From positions 1 through 64,000 of the forward strand of contig NZ_JBHSKT010000014.1 of NCBI RefSeq assembly GCF_042657365.1: DNA of 64,000 bases, written 5' to 3'. Shown here piece by piece: positions 34,654 through 44,100 of this stretch. Position 1 is the first letter of the stretch; every line of letters starts with the position of its first letter. Under the pieces are notes generated by a model. The model was not told where the DNA came from and did no database searches. It saw only the letters and a list, made by a program, of their open reading frames with translations. Origin of the DNA: Adhaeribacter_A terreus (GTDB taxonomy: Bacteria > Bacteroidota > Bacteroidia > Cytophagales > Hymenobacteraceae). A program made the translations under genes and the position numbers.

Positions 34654-35967
34654 TTAAGCAACTTTCATCAGTTTCGGTTCTTCAGGAGTTTTAACGGCTT
34701 CTACCCTAGCGTTTTCTGTTGGCCTGATGATCATGCGCATGGCCTGGTCTTTGGTGAAGTAGGCGATCATCCAGTTATACAGCGTTTTTACGCGGTTCGG
34801 AACGGTAATTAACGAAACTAAATGCACGAACAGCCACATAAACCAGGCAATAAATCCGCTGAAATGCAGCTTCGGTTTAGGCAGATCGGCTACGGCTTTT
34901 TTCCGACCGATGATTGCCATGGAACCTTTATCGTGGTAAGCAAAAGGCTTCAAAGGTTTGTTTTTCTGCATTGCTTTTAAGTTCTGCGCCAGTAATTTTC
35001 CGTGCTGAATAGCAACCTGCGCCACCTGCGGATGGCCGTTCGGAAAATTCTGATCGGAAGTCTGCAAGGCAATATCGCCGATGGCGAAAATGTTTTCGGT
35101 GCCTTCCACTTTATTAAATGCATTTACCAAAAGTCTTCGACCACGACCGTAACTTTCCAGCGGAATGCCATCCGTCATTTTGCCGGTAACGCCCGCTGCC
35201 CAGATCAGAATTTTGGTTTCAATGGTTTCGCCGTCGGCAAAAGTTACGAGGTCGTTTTCGTAGTTAATTACCTGCTTGTTGTATTTCACGTCCACGCCCA
35301 GTTCTACCAAAGAATCGTGGGTGTATCTTTGAGAAGCTTTACTCATGGGTGCCAACACGCTCGGTCCACCATCTACCAGATAGATTTTGCTTTCCAGGCC
35401 CGTTAGTTCCGGGTAATCTTTCAGGCCAATATTTTTGCGCATTTCCGCTAACATACCGGCCACTTCCACGCCCGTCGGACCGCCACCGGCTACCACAATG
35501 GTAGTCAGTTTGCGTCTTTCGTCTTCGTTTGTGGTAAGAGTGGCTTCTTCGGACTTTTGCAGCATGAAATTGCGCAGGTTAATAGCGTCGTGCAGGGTTT
35601 TCATGGGCTGCGCGTTCTTCCGGATGTTTTCGATGCCGAAATAATTCGTTTCGGTACCGGTGGCCATTACCAGATAATCGTAGCTTAGTTCGCCGTTATT
35701 CAGCACAATTTTGTTTTCGCCCGGAACCAATTTCAGCAATTCGCCCAGGCGGAAATTTACGTTCTCTTTGCCCTGCAGCAACTTCCGGAACGGATACGAA
35801 ATATTGGAAACCTCCAGGAAACCGGTAGCTACCTGATACAGCAGCGGCGGAAAGAAATTATAGTTGTTCTTATCGACCAGCGTCACCTTAAAATCAGCGT
35901 TGCCGGACAGGTTATTTGCCAGGTTTACGCCCGCAAAACCACCCCCAATAATTACGATCTTTTTCAT
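34654..35967 (-). CDS. ndh: Type II NADH dehydrogenase (NDH-2)
   Basis: 437 residues. Two dinucleotide-binding sites: IVIIGGGFAGVNLANNLSG for FAD (about 4-22) and TIVVAGGGPTGVEVAGMLAE for NADH (about 157-176). NDH-2 features VDKNNYNFFPPLLYQVATGF, ATGTETNYFG and IFAIGDIALQTSD are present. A C-terminal amphipathic segment (HLVSLITVPNRVKTLYNWMI) would anchor it to the inner membrane. It oxidises NADH and reduces menaquinone without pumping protons. A TetR gene lies 101 bp upstream on the same strand, and an 18-bp palindrome lies between. Confidence 0.9.
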   Translation of the reverse strand: MKKIVIIGGGFAGVNLANNLSGNADFKVTLVDKNNYNFFPPLLYQVATGFLEVSNISYPFRKLLQGKENVNFRLGELLKLVPGENKIVLNNGELSYDYLVMATGTETNYFGIENIRKNAQPMKTLHDAINLRNFMLQKSEEATLTTNEDERRKLTTIVVAGGGPTGVEVAGMLAEMRKNIGLKDYPELTGLESKIYLVDGGPSVLAPMSKASQRYTHDSLVELGVDVKYNKQVINYENDLVTFADGETIETKILIWAAGVTGKMTDGIPLESYGRGRRLLVNAFNKVEGTENIFAIGDIALQTSDQNFPNGHPQVAQVAIQHGKLLAQNLKAMQKNKPLKPFAYHDKGSMAIIGRKKAVADLPKPKLHFSGFIAWFMWLFVHLVSLITVPNRVKTLYNWMIAYFTKDQAMRMIIRPTENARVEAVKTPEEPKLMKVA

Positions 35968-36025
35968 AATTTTATAATGTTAAAGCCTGCCGCTTTTGTC
36001 AGGTTTTCTGGCAGCCGGCCGGCAA

Positions 36026-36043
36026 TTCATGTACGTACACGAA
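36026..36043 (-). promoter_or_regulatory. Candidate TetR operator upstream of ndh
   Basis: TTCATGTACGTACACGAA is an 18-bp palindrome with one mismatched pair, containing TGTACGTACA (TGTA-N2-TACA), 59-76 bp upstream of the NDH-2 start and just downstream of the TetR gene. Confidence 0.55.
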
Positions 36044-36068
36044 TAACAAAAACCGGGCCCTAAATCGT

Positions 36069-36671
36069 TTAATTTACAGCTATTTTTTCTTCGGAATTCA
36101 GGGTTAAAAACGCTTTCCCGGCCGGGGTTAAAATACCCAGCAAAAACAGCCGGAAAACCTGATACCGCACTTCAGCTTGCTGGTATTTCGGCACGGGAAA
36201 AACTTCCTGATCTACCACCACCGAAAAAGTGGCAATGCACAGGTTCGCCACAATTTCCGGGTTAATATCTTTCCAATAAAAGCCCTGCGCCTTGCCGCGT
36301 TTCAGGTTATTAATAAAGTACGGCCGTAGCTCATTATTCAGGTAAGCTTCGAGTTGCTGGTTGGCTTTGGTGTGGTATTTCTGCAGATCGAAGAAAAAAG
36401 AAACATTGATTCCGGCCACTTTTTGGTTGTGTAACCGTAGCGTTTTTACCAGGTCAAGCACGCTGTTTTCTTCCTCCTCTTCCGGTTTGATTTTTACTTC
36501 CTCCAGAAATTCATTCAGCGCCGCTTCCACCAATTGGTCTTTATTCTCGAACCACTGGTAAATCGTTTTTTTAGAAGCCCCGATTTCCTGCGCCACCGTA
36601 TCCATGGAAATGCTTTTTATGCCGTAGCGGCAGTACAGGTTAAAAGCGGTATTTAATATCTTTTCTTTCAT
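36069..36671 (-). CDS. TetR/AcrR family transcriptional regulator
   Basis: 200 residues. The N-terminal DNA-binding domain is typical: ILNTAFNLYCRYGIKSISMD then TVAQEIGASKKTIYQWFENK (helix-turn-helix at about 25-45). The C-terminal ligand-binding part (about 60-200) is helical and unrelated in detail, as usual for the family. It precedes ndh on the same strand and may control it; the 18-bp palindrome downstream fits a TetR dimer. The TGTA-N2-TACA pattern also found before yceI suggests a wider regulon. Confidence 0.88.
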   Translation of the reverse strand: MKEKILNTAFNLYCRYGIKSISMDTVAQEIGASKKTIYQWFENKDQLVEAALNEFLEEVKIKPEEEEENSVLDLVKTLRLHNQKVAGINVSFFFDLQKYHTKANQQLEAYLNNELRPYFINNLKRGKAQGFYWKDINPEIVANLCIATFSVVVDQEVFPVPKYQQAEVRYQVFRLFLLGILTPAGKAFLTLNSEEKIAVN

Positions 36672-37445
36672 TTTTTTAACTTCCTCTTTTGGATGATTTC
36701 CAAGTTTCTGAGGTTTTGTATTTGAGTTTTTCGGCTTATACCCCTAGCGGTTTGATTTTCAAATTCTGTCATCCTGAGCGCTAGCGAAGGATCTTGTCGG
36801 CGGCAAGCAGTTTTTTTTGCTAAAGGGTATAGCGTTTTTATTTTTTCGACATCCCGAACGAAGTTGAGGGGACTTATAAAGCCGCATTTGAGAGTTTTTC
36901 GTCCTATCCCACTAGCGTTTTTCCCGTCATCTCGACGTCAGTTGAGATCTCATCGGGTTGGTAGTAAATTTGGCTACAGAGTTTTTCGCCTTATACCCTA
37001 GTGTTATTGAAACCCCTTCTCTGCTAAACTTCGAGCTTTCGATTTTTATAGGCAATTTTCTCCCTCGAGCCGGGCGGCTTCGTTTCTCTTTGTAGCAGGC
37101 TTTTTATCTATAGTAGCGTTTCAGGAAACGCTGCGCTGGCTATATCGTGAAAGGATAATTGCAAAATCAGATATGCGTAAATCTACCACCCTACCCCATC
37201 TATCTTACAGGGGACCTGCTGCTCTCCTTGTCGTGACTTTCAGAGCCTTTAGGCATAGCGTTTTGCCTTCACCAGAAATCATATCAATCCTACAAATCAC
37301 AGTTCAGACAAAATCACATAAATCCTAATAATCCCAAAAATCACAGGTCATACTTTAGCTTCCTATACAGACAAAAAAAGAGGCAGATCTCAAAAGGAAA
37401 CCTGCCGCTTGCTATCATCATCATCAAAATGTAAGAGCTGTTTTC
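36672..37445. repeat. Repeat-rich 770-bp intergenic region
   Basis: No gene. At least five reverse, degraded copies of the dispersed 30-bp element (near 36724-36755, 36812-36840, 36888-36920, 36977-37010, 37236-37268; for example GAGTTTTTCGTCCTATCCCA, then CTAGCGTTTTTC). Three Bacteroidota-type repeats are interleaved: 36768-36804 (GTCATCCTGAGCG type), 36848-36880 (CATCCCGAACGAAGTTGAGG type) and 36924-36960 (GTCATCTCGACGTCAG type). A probable pump terminator is at 37372-37408. Confidence 0.75.
37372..37408 (-). terminator. Probable terminator of the RND operon
   Basis: On the minus strand GCGGCAG ... CTGCCTC forms a short stem followed by TTTTTTT, about 40 bp after the pump stop codon. Confidence 0.6.
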
Positions 37446-40400
37446 TTAGTGTACATGCGCCAGGTTTTTCTCGCCGTGTACATGATCTTCGTGCTCCAGT
37501 TTTTCCAACGGGGTATCTTCCAGCTCTATTTTCGTAGACTTGTCCAGGCCAAACTTCGCCAGAATCCGGTCGAAGATGTAGTAGATAATTGGTACCACTA
37601 TCAGGGTTAAGAACATCGAGGAAGTCAGACCTCCGATCAGCGCCCATGCCAGACCGTTTTTGGAAGCAGCTACCGCACCACCGGCCAACGCGATCGGCAA
37701 CATACCTATCACCATTGCTAAAGTGGTCATCAAAATCGGACGGAAACGGATCCGGATCGCTTCAACCAAGGCATCTTTTACCGGCACGCCTTCCGCTTTC
37801 AAGCTGTTTGTGAAATCGACCACCATAATGGCGTTTTTCGCAACCAGACCGATCATCATGATAATACCCAGGATCGAGAATATACTCAGCGTTTCGGCGG
37901 CCAAAGCCAAGGCTAATAAAGCTCCGATGATCGCCAGCGGAATGGAGAACAGTACTACGAACGGATACACGTACGAATCGTAAAGCGCCACCATGATCAG
38001 GTACATGAAAATGATGGAAGAAAGCAAGGCAATTCCCAGGGTACCAAAACCTTCGCTCTGGTTTTTCAGGTTACCTTCGTAGCTCACGGTTACGCCTTTC
38101 GGCACGTTCACTTTCGCCATACGTTCCTGAATTTCAGCACCTACGGTACCGGTCGGGCGACCAACAACCTGCGAGTTCACGTTCACGGAAGTTACCCGAT
38201 TTGTACGCTCCAGTTTAGAAGGTCCGGAAGATTGTTTAATATCCGCGAACTGACCTAGTCGCACCACTTGCCCCTGGTTGTTCACGAAGGAAAGGTTGGC
38301 AATGTCGGTTACGTTTTTGCGGTCAAATTCATCGAGGCGAATGTTGATGTCGTAGTTGTTATTGCCATCGCGGTATTCAGCATCAGTGTTGCCACTGAAA
38401 GCCACCTGCATACCGGCACCCACGCTTTCTAAAGTCAAACCTAAGCTCGCCATTTTGGTACGATCTACCTGCACATTAATTTCCGGGTTACCGCCTTCTA
38501 CAGAAGTTTCCACATCAGAAGTTCCCTGCACCTGCACCACTTCGCCCATCACTTTTTGCGAGAAATGCATGAGCGTATCGAGGTTCGGACCAGAAAGCAG
38601 GATCTGGATCGGCGCTTGCGAGCTACCCACCATACCCACCGGAACAGGCGTAATTTTCACACCCGGAATCAGTTCTTCCACTTCGGCTTTCACCATGCGG
38701 CTGAATTTATCGGTACTGAAATCACGTTTCCGTACATCAACCAGTGCCACAAATATTTCCGATTCATACGCCGCGCCTTGTCCCTGCTGGGAAGCGGAAG
38801 TGGCGCCTACGGTAGTGAACACGCGGGTAATTTCCGGGTACTTTTGCAGGTAGTTTTCAACTTTGGCCGTAGCCTGGTTTGTTTGTTCTACGGTTGCATT
38901 TTTCGGTAATTCCAGCTGGAAGTTCACTTCACCTCTATCGCCGGCACCAATAAATTCGCTCCCGATAAAACCACCCGGCACCAACGAAACTGCCCCAATA
39001 AAGGCCGCTAACGTTAAGCCCAACACGATCAGTTTATGACCGAAAGCCCAGCGCAATACGCTCGTAAAACCATCAATCACGCGATCCAGGAATCGTTCGA
39101 AAGCCAGGATAAAGCGACCGAAAATATTCTTATCCGAGAGGTGCTCTAACTTCGAGAAACGGCTGGCTAAAAGCGGAATCAGGGTAAAGGCTACGAACAA
39201 AGAGATCATGGTCGCAACGGCAACTACAACGGCAAACTGACGGAGAATATCCGAAACCAAACCGGTAGAAAGCGCCAGCGGCACGAACACCACTACAATT
39301 ACGAGTGTAATGGAAGTTACCGTAGCAGCAATTTCCCGGATACCATCATATGCAGCCTGCGCCGGTTTTTTGCCCATTTCCATATGGCGGTAAATGTTTT
39401 CAATTACCACAATGGCATCATCCACCAGAATACCAACTACCAGCGAGATCGCCATCAAACTCATTAAGTTTAGCGAATACCCGAACAGGTACATAGCAAT
39501 GAAAGTAGCTACCAACGAGGCCGGAATGGAGATCATTACAATGATCGCGTTCCGCAGGGAGTGTAAGAATAACAGCATTACCACCGCTACCAGAATTACC
39601 GCCAAAGCCAAATCGTGAATTACCGAATCAGCAGCTTCAAGGGTAAACACCGAAGTATCGTTGGCGATATTGAATTTCAGACCGATGTCGGCGTAGGTTT
39701 TTTCGAGTTGCGCGAGCGTTAATTTGGTTTGATCACTCACTTCCACGGCGTTCGCATCCGACTGTTTCTGGATGGTAATACCCACGGAAGGTTTGGAATT
39801 GATGCGGCTCAACACATCGGTATCTTTCTGCGAATCCTGCACTTCGGCAAGGTCACTTAAGCGTACGGTTCCTCTGGCATCGTCGCGGATTACCAAAGCG
39901 CGTAACTGATCCAGGGAAACGAATTTACCGGCTAAACGGATCTGGGTCTGGCCTTCGGCGTCTTTAATTTCGCCGGTCGGAAAGTCTAAGTTCGAGCTGC
40001 GAATGGTTTGCATTACCTGCAAAATAGAAATGCCGTAAGCTTCCAGTTTGTTCGCATCGATGTTCACTTTTACTTCGCGTTCCTGACCACCCAGAATTTT
40101 GATCTGAGCCACCCCTTGAGCGCGCGAAAGTTGCGGTTTGATCTGCTTATCGATCAGATCGTAGAATTCGGTAGCCGGCATGTTTGCGGTGGCCCCCATT
40201 TTCATGATCGGCAGGTCGTCGAAGTCGAATTTACCCAAAGAAGGTGGATCGGCATCATCGGGCAAACGCGATAAAATGGCGTTCACTTTCCGTTGCGCAT
40301 CCTGCAAACTCAGGTCCACATCGGTGCCTTGGTTCAGCTCAATTACAATGATCGAAAAGCTTTCCTGCGAGGTACTTTTAATGTTCTTTACGTTCTCCAG

Positions 40401-40619
40401 CGAAGAAACCGCATCTTCAATTTCTTTCGTTACCGAGTTCTCCACTTCCGAAGGCGAAGCGCCCGGATACAGCGTGGTAATGGTAAGAACCGGCGGGCTG
40501 AACTTTGGTAACAACTCGTAATTCAGGCTGTTGTAGCTTACAATACCCAGCAAAGTGAGCACCGTAAATACCACCACTACAATTGTAGACCGCTGGATGG
40601 ATATTTTGGTTATGTTCAT
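37446..40619 (-). CDS. RND efflux pump, HAE-1 (AcrB-like) family
   Basis: 1057 residues with the 12-helix RND layout and two large periplasmic loops. The start STIVVVVFTVLTLLGIVSYN is followed by YPGASPSEVENSVTKEIEDA. The proton relay pair is in VVGILVDDAIVVIENIYRHM (about 405), and the partner Lys in MIGLVAKNAIMVVDF (about 950). These residues show proton-driven export of amphiphilic compounds. The tail EHEDHVHGEKNLAHVH is His-rich, which is unusual and might bind a metal. Third gene of the efflux operon after TolC and the fusion protein, 280 bp beyond the latter. Confidence 0.93.
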   Translation of the reverse strand: MNITKISIQRSTIVVVVFTVLTLLGIVSYNSLNYELLPKFSPPVLTITTLYPGASPSEVENSVTKEIEDAVSSLENVKNIKSTSQESFSIIVIELNQGTDVDLSLQDAQRKVNAILSRLPDDADPPSLGKFDFDDLPIMKMGATANMPATEFYDLIDKQIKPQLSRAQGVAQIKILGGQEREVKVNIDANKLEAYGISILQVMQTIRSSNLDFPTGEIKDAEGQTQIRLAGKFVSLDQLRALVIRDDARGTVRLSDLAEVQDSQKDTDVLSRINSKPSVGITIQKQSDANAVEVSDQTKLTLAQLEKTYADIGLKFNIANDTSVFTLEAADSVIHDLALAVILVAVVMLLFLHSLRNAIIVMISIPASLVATFIAMYLFGYSLNLMSLMAISLVVGILVDDAIVVIENIYRHMEMGKKPAQAAYDGIREIAATVTSITLVIVVVFVPLALSTGLVSDILRQFAVVVAVATMISLFVAFTLIPLLASRFSKLEHLSDKNIFGRFILAFERFLDRVIDGFTSVLRWAFGHKLIVLGLTLAAFIGAVSLVPGGFIGSEFIGAGDRGEVNFQLELPKNATVEQTNQATAKVENYLQKYPEITRVFTTVGATSASQQGQGAAYESEIFVALVDVRKRDFSTDKFSRMVKAEVEELIPGVKITPVPVGMVGSSQAPIQILLSGPNLDTLMHFSQKVMGEVVQVQGTSDVETSVEGGNPEINVQVDRTKMASLGLTLESVGAGMQVAFSGNTDAEYRDGNNNYDINIRLDEFDRKNVTDIANLSFVNNQGQVVRLGQFADIKQSSGPSKLERTNRVTSVNVNSQVVGRPTGTVGAEIQERMAKVNVPKGVTVSYEGNLKNQSEGFGTLGIALLSSIIFMYLIMVALYDSYVYPFVVLFSIPLAIIGALLALALAAETLSIFSILGIIMMIGLVAKNAIMVVDFTNSLKAEGVPVKDALVEAIRIRFRPILMTTLAMVIGMLPIALAGGAVAASKNGLAWALIGGLTSSMFLTLIVVPIIYYIFDRILAKFGLDKSTKIELEDTPLEKLEHEDHVHGEKNLAHVH

Positions 40620-40704
40620 TTTATTGTAGTCTTATTTTTGACCTTATTTTTTTTTGTCCTTTTGAAAGAGAGGATTTATTTCTGAGGATTTTCCTGCGGA
40701 GGAT

Positions 40705-40777
40705 TCTCCCCTTGAGGGGAGTTAGAGGGGTGTTTTTCTAAATGCGATCACACCCCTCTGGCTCCCCTCAAGGGGAG
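40705..40777. repeat. Large inverted repeat between efflux genes
   Basis: Arms 40705-40732 (TCTCCCCTTGAGGGGAG, then TTAGAGGGGTGT) and 40750-40777 are complementary over 28 bp with two mismatches around a 17-nt loop. The sequence type (CCCCTCAAGGGGAG with GAGGGGTG) is a known kind of Bacteroidota intergenic repeat. A second repeat (CCTCCCCCTACCCCCTCCAA) follows at 40800-40830, and a forward dispersed element at 40848-40880. Confidence 0.8.
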
Positions 40778-40899
40778 AGTATCAGATAATTTGAAAATCC
40801 TCCCCCTACCCCCTCCAAAGGGAGACTTTCCCTCCGGCTTCCTAATCTGAAAACGCTAGGGTTTCAGGCCTTGAAAGTCATGGAATTAAAACGCAGGAA

Positions 40900-41952
40900 T
40901 TAGATGGCCTGTACTTTGGCGCCGTCTACTAAATTAATCTGCCCGCTGCGTACAATCTTCTCGCCGGGTTTTACACCTTCCACAATTTCCACCTGGTCCT
41001 GAGTTACGGTGCCGGCTTTTACTTTTTTAAGTTTTGCAACGCCGTTCTCAACCACGAAAACCGCCGGATCCTGAATACCACCTACAATGGCTTCGCGCGG
41101 AATTAAAAGCGCATCGCGTTGCTCGGCGATCTGGAAGTTAGCGGTGCCGTACATACCGGCGCGCAGACTGTTTTTCTCCGGATTTTTCACTTCAATTTCC
41201 ACGTCGTATTTCAGAGCGTTGGTGGCTTGCGCGGCAATGGCGGTTACGGTACCTTCGTAGTTTTTAGTGGCGTCAACGTCGGCTTTCACGGTTACTTTCT
41301 GGCCTTCGTTTATCAATAAAACCTGGCTTTCATCCACCTGAATTTTCAGTTTCAGTTTGTCCACGTTCACGATGTCGTAAAGCTTGGTGCCCATGTTCAG
41401 GAACGAACCAACTTCAATATAGATCTCGTTTATTTCGCCGGAAATTGGCGCGGTAATGCGGGTTTTGTTCAGGCGCTGACGGGCTGCTACCAATTGTGCT
41501 TCGGTTACTTTCACGTTCAGGCGGGCATCTTCCAGCTGGCGTTTGGTAATAGCTTCGCCGGAAGCCAGGTTTTCGAAACGGCCCAGATCGCGCTTGGCTT
41601 TTTCAAAGTTGGCCTGGGCAGTTGCCAGATCAGCAGACATGGTGTTAGCTTCAACCTGAACCAGCAATTCGCCGGCGCGCACTTTATCGCCTTTGCGTTT
41701 CAACACTTTTAGCACCTGGCCGCTGGTTTCAGATAATAAGGTAAGCGAGTTCTGCGGCGCAAAATTTCCCTGCGCGGTAAACGATTTATCGAGACGGCCC
41801 ACTTTTGGTTCTGTAATGGCTACCGAAATGGCAGTACTTTTAATTTCTGACACCGCTGCTTTGGCAGCCAGCTCTTTCTTGTTCGTGGTAAGTTTATAAT
41901 AAATGCCTCCGGCTACGATAACGGCTAGAAGAATATAGATCAGTTTTTTCAT
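40900..41952 (-). CDS. RND membrane fusion (adaptor) protein
   Basis: ATG 41952 gives 350 residues beginning MKKLIYILLAVIVAGGIYYK, a signal anchor; the upstream frame overlaps tolC and is less likely. Lipoyl/barrel-sandwich halves are TSGQVLKVLKRKGDKVRAGE and ISGEINEIYIEVGSFLNMGT, separated by a coiled-coil hairpin (about 105-160). The beta-barrel and membrane-proximal domains follow, with RAGMYGTANFQI and VPREAIV-like DALLIPREAIVGG. It bridges the pump in the inner membrane to TolC. Confidence 0.9.
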   Translation of the reverse strand: MKKLIYILLAVIVAGGIYYKLTTNKKELAAKAAVSEIKSTAISVAITEPKVGRLDKSFTAQGNFAPQNSLTLLSETSGQVLKVLKRKGDKVRAGELLVQVEANTMSADLATAQANFEKAKRDLGRFENLASGEAITKRQLEDARLNVKVTEAQLVAARQRLNKTRITAPISGEINEIYIEVGSFLNMGTKLYDIVNVDKLKLKIQVDESQVLLINEGQKVTVKADVDATKNYEGTVTAIAAQATNALKYDVEIEVKNPEKNSLRAGMYGTANFQIAEQRDALLIPREAIVGGIQDPAVFVVENGVAKLKKVKAGTVTQDQVEIVEGVKPGEKIVRSGQINLVDGAKVQAI

Positions 41953-41995
41953 TTTGAAATTTGCGTTACTTTTTATGCGGTTTTTGATAGCGTTT

Positions 41996-43348
41996 TTATT
42001 GAACAAGTGATTTTAGTTCGCCTTTGGCCTGGATGTAGGTTAACTGCGAAAGCTGGTATTTCAGGCGTTCGTTATTCAGGTTGGTCTGGGCTTCGCGAAG
42101 GCTTACCTCGGTATCTAACAGATCGGTAAGCGGCGCCAGGCCTTCTTTGTAAAGTTCGTTTGTGTTGCGGTACACTTCCTGCGCCAACGTTACGTTGCGT
42201 TCCTGGGCCTGCACTGCACTTAAGCTCGATTGCATCTGGGTTGCAGCATTTTCAAGCGCCAGATTGGTTGCGTTGGTTACCTGCGCTATGTCCTGCTCTA
42301 CTTTTTCAACTTCAATTCTGGCTTGTTTTACCTGGTTACGGCGTTGGAAACCATCGAAAATCGGTACATTCAGCTGCAGGCCAATGGCCACGTTGTTGAA
42401 CCAAGGCTGGTTTGTATCCAGAAAATTAAATTCATTGCGCTGGGCTGAAGCACCCACGTTCCCGAAACCTGAAAGCGATGGATAGTAACGAGCCTGGAAG
42501 TTTTTTACGTTCAGGCTCAGCAATTGCTTTTGTTTGTTCAGCAACTGGTAATCTACGCGGTTATGCAAAACGGTGCTGGCATCATCTTTCGCTAAAACTG
42601 CAACGTTCAGATTTGGGGTAGCTTCGGCAATGGAAATTTCCTGCTCTACCGGCATACCCATAAAGAATTTAAGGGCATTCAGCTGGCGCAAATAATTCGC
42701 TTCCAGTGTTTGGCGCTGATTTTCGAGGTTGGTTTTATTTACTGTTACCCGGTTCAGCGTTACTTTGGTAGCTATATCGTTGCGATACTGCAGGTCTACA
42801 ATTTTCTCGAGCTGCTCTAACCTTTTAAAGTTGGCATCTATGGTATTGAACTGCTCTTTGGTTTGCAACAGTTGCAGATAGGCCGAACTCACGTTGTAGA
42901 TCACCTCTTCCTCGCTCATCTGCGTGCGCAGGCGGTACAGATCTTTGGTGGTTTTAGCGGCTTCCAGCCCTACAAAAAAAGATTTATTGAAAATAAGCTG
43001 CTGCAAGGAAATGCCCGCTGAAGCCACGTATTTGGTACCGAATTGTACGGGAATCATAGTACCCGGAGCACCGGCAAGTTCGCCTGGCAAAAGCTGGGTA
43101 GCCAGAGCCGGGTTCATGGTCAGCGTTCCGGTTCCGGTTAATTGCGGCAAGCCTGAGCCGGTTACTTCTTTTATTCTATATGCTGCACTTTTCTCGTCGA
43201 GGTAAGCTTTTTTAACGGCTTCGTTGTTTTGCAATGCGTATTTCACCGATTCTTCCAGGGTTAGCGGGCTGGTAGAAGGCTGACTTTGCGAAAATGCCGG
43301 ACTGACAAAAGCGAGCATCAGGCCCAGTAATAAAGATTTCTTTTTCAC
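41996..43348 (-). CDS. TolC-family outer-membrane efflux protein
   Basis: 450 residues, starting with GTG at 43348 and a signal peptide (MKKKSLLLGLMLAFVSPAFS). Two OEP repeats with long helices (about 30-220 and 235-450) and typical segments LTLEESVKYALQNNEAVKKA, YLQLLQTKEQFNTI and LAQEVYRNTNELYKEGLAPL then TDLLDTEVSLREAQ. It forms the outer-membrane channel for the pump encoded two genes further. Its TAA abuts a copy of the dispersed element (GATAGCGTTTTTATT). The 22-bp dyad at 43405-43426 lies 57 bp upstream of its start. Confidence 0.92.
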   Translation of the reverse strand: MKKKSLLLGLMLAFVSPAFSQSQPSTSPLTLEESVKYALQNNEAVKKAYLDEKSAAYRIKEVTGSGLPQLTGTGTLTMNPALATQLLPGELAGAPGTMIPVQFGTKYVASAGISLQQLIFNKSFFVGLEAAKTTKDLYRLRTQMSEEEVIYNVSSAYLQLLQTKEQFNTIDANFKRLEQLEKIVDLQYRNDIATKVTLNRVTVNKTNLENQRQTLEANYLRQLNALKFFMGMPVEQEISIAEATPNLNVAVLAKDDASTVLHNRVDYQLLNKQKQLLSLNVKNFQARYYPSLSGFGNVGASAQRNEFNFLDTNQPWFNNVAIGLQLNVPIFDGFQRRNQVKQARIEVEKVEQDIAQVTNATNLALENAATQMQSSLSAVQAQERNVTLAQEVYRNTNELYKEGLAPLTDLLDTEVSLREAQTNLNNERLKYQLSQLTYIQAKGELKSLVQ

Positions 43349-43404
43349 GAAAGATCTATTGTTTTAAGTTTGTATCTAACTATTTTGTTTGTATCATAAC
43401 ACAC

Positions 43405-43426
43405 AGTTCTGAATTAAAAGAACCAA
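43405..43426 (-). promoter_or_regulatory. Efflux operator, site A (upstream of tolC)
   Basis: AGTTCT-N8-AGAACC then AA, first of three equal 22-bp sites in this 1-kb locus. It is 57 bp before the TolC start, in the 100-bp gap after the regulator gene. Confidence 0.65.
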
Positions 43427-43436
43427 TTATCGAAAT

Positions 43437-43468
43437 AAAAAAGCCGTATTAATTTTCCCGGCTTTTTT
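43437..43468 (-). terminator. Terminator overlapping the regulator's 3' end
   Basis: AAAAAAGCCG and CGGCTTTTTT flank a 12-nt loop. On the minus strand its left arm is made of the last codons of the GbsR/MarR gene (EKSREN), so the regulator and tolC are separate transcripts or coupled by read-through. Confidence 0.75.
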
Positions 43469-43913
43469 CCCATTTATCGAGCAACCCTGGTAACTGGCTA
43501 TTTATAAAGGTCATAAAATCGGCCAGTTCTTCCAGACTACGGTTAAATTCTTTGGTTTCAGGCGTGCGTTCATGTAATACTTCTTTTAAAAGCTGGCTGA
43601 AGCTGGTCATGTCTTCCATTTTTTTGGTAAAACCTTCGCGCCAGTTGGCCACCTTGATCCTGAAATAGCGTTTGCGGTCGCCGGTAAAGGTGGTATACTC
43701 TATCCGGTTGGTTTGTAAAAGCAGGTTCAGGGCATTACTGGCGGCACTTTTGCTGACCCGCAGTGCTTGCAGAATCTCTTCAAAAGTAAGGTCGGTTTTA
43801 TCCGAAACGTAAAGCAAGCCGATGATCCGGGCTGCGGCAGGCTGCATGCCTTCTTTTTCCGTTGCCACTCCAATCTTCTCGATCAGCATTTTTTGTTTCT
43901 CTCTGAGTACCAT
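43449..43913 (-). CDS. GbsR/MarR-family transcriptional regulator
   Basis: 154 residues. Winged helix: GMQPAAARIIGLLYVSDKTD, FEEILQALRVSKSAASNALN (recognition helix about 52-68), LLLQTNRIEYTTFTGDRKRY for the wing. The C-terminal helices serve dimerisation. This is the GbsR-like branch common in Bacteroidota next to efflux genes. Directly upstream of tolC on the same strand. Three copies of one 22-bp dyad lie before this gene (site B), before tolC (site A) and before the acyl-carrier-like gene (site C), so it probably represses all three and itself. Confidence 0.88.
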   Translation of the reverse strand: MVLREKQKMLIEKIGVATEKEGMQPAAARIIGLLYVSDKTDLTFEEILQALRVSKSAASNALNLLLQTNRIEYTTFTGDRKRYFRIKVANWREGFTKKMEDMTSFSQLLKEVLHERTPETKEFNRSLEELADFMTFINSQLPGLLDKWEKSREN

Positions 43914-43964
43914 TTTATTTCTTTTATGAAGCTTTAACGTAGCAAATCCCTATTTAGTTTCTTT

Positions 43965-43986
43965 AGTTCATAATTTAGAGAACCAA
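43965..43986 (-). promoter_or_regulatory. Efflux operator, site B (upstream of the regulator)
   Basis: AGTTC-ATAATTTAG-AGAACC then AA, same 22-bp frame as sites A and C, 52 bp before the regulator's start; suggests autoregulation. Confidence 0.65.
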
Positions 43987-44100
43987 GTTTATTTCCTCCA
44001 GAATTGCATTTGTAATTTTAAGAAATATTAACAAAAAACCAACGGTATAACCAATGAAAAACGCTATGCTTTTGGCTTCAAGAACTAATGGAGGGTAGTA

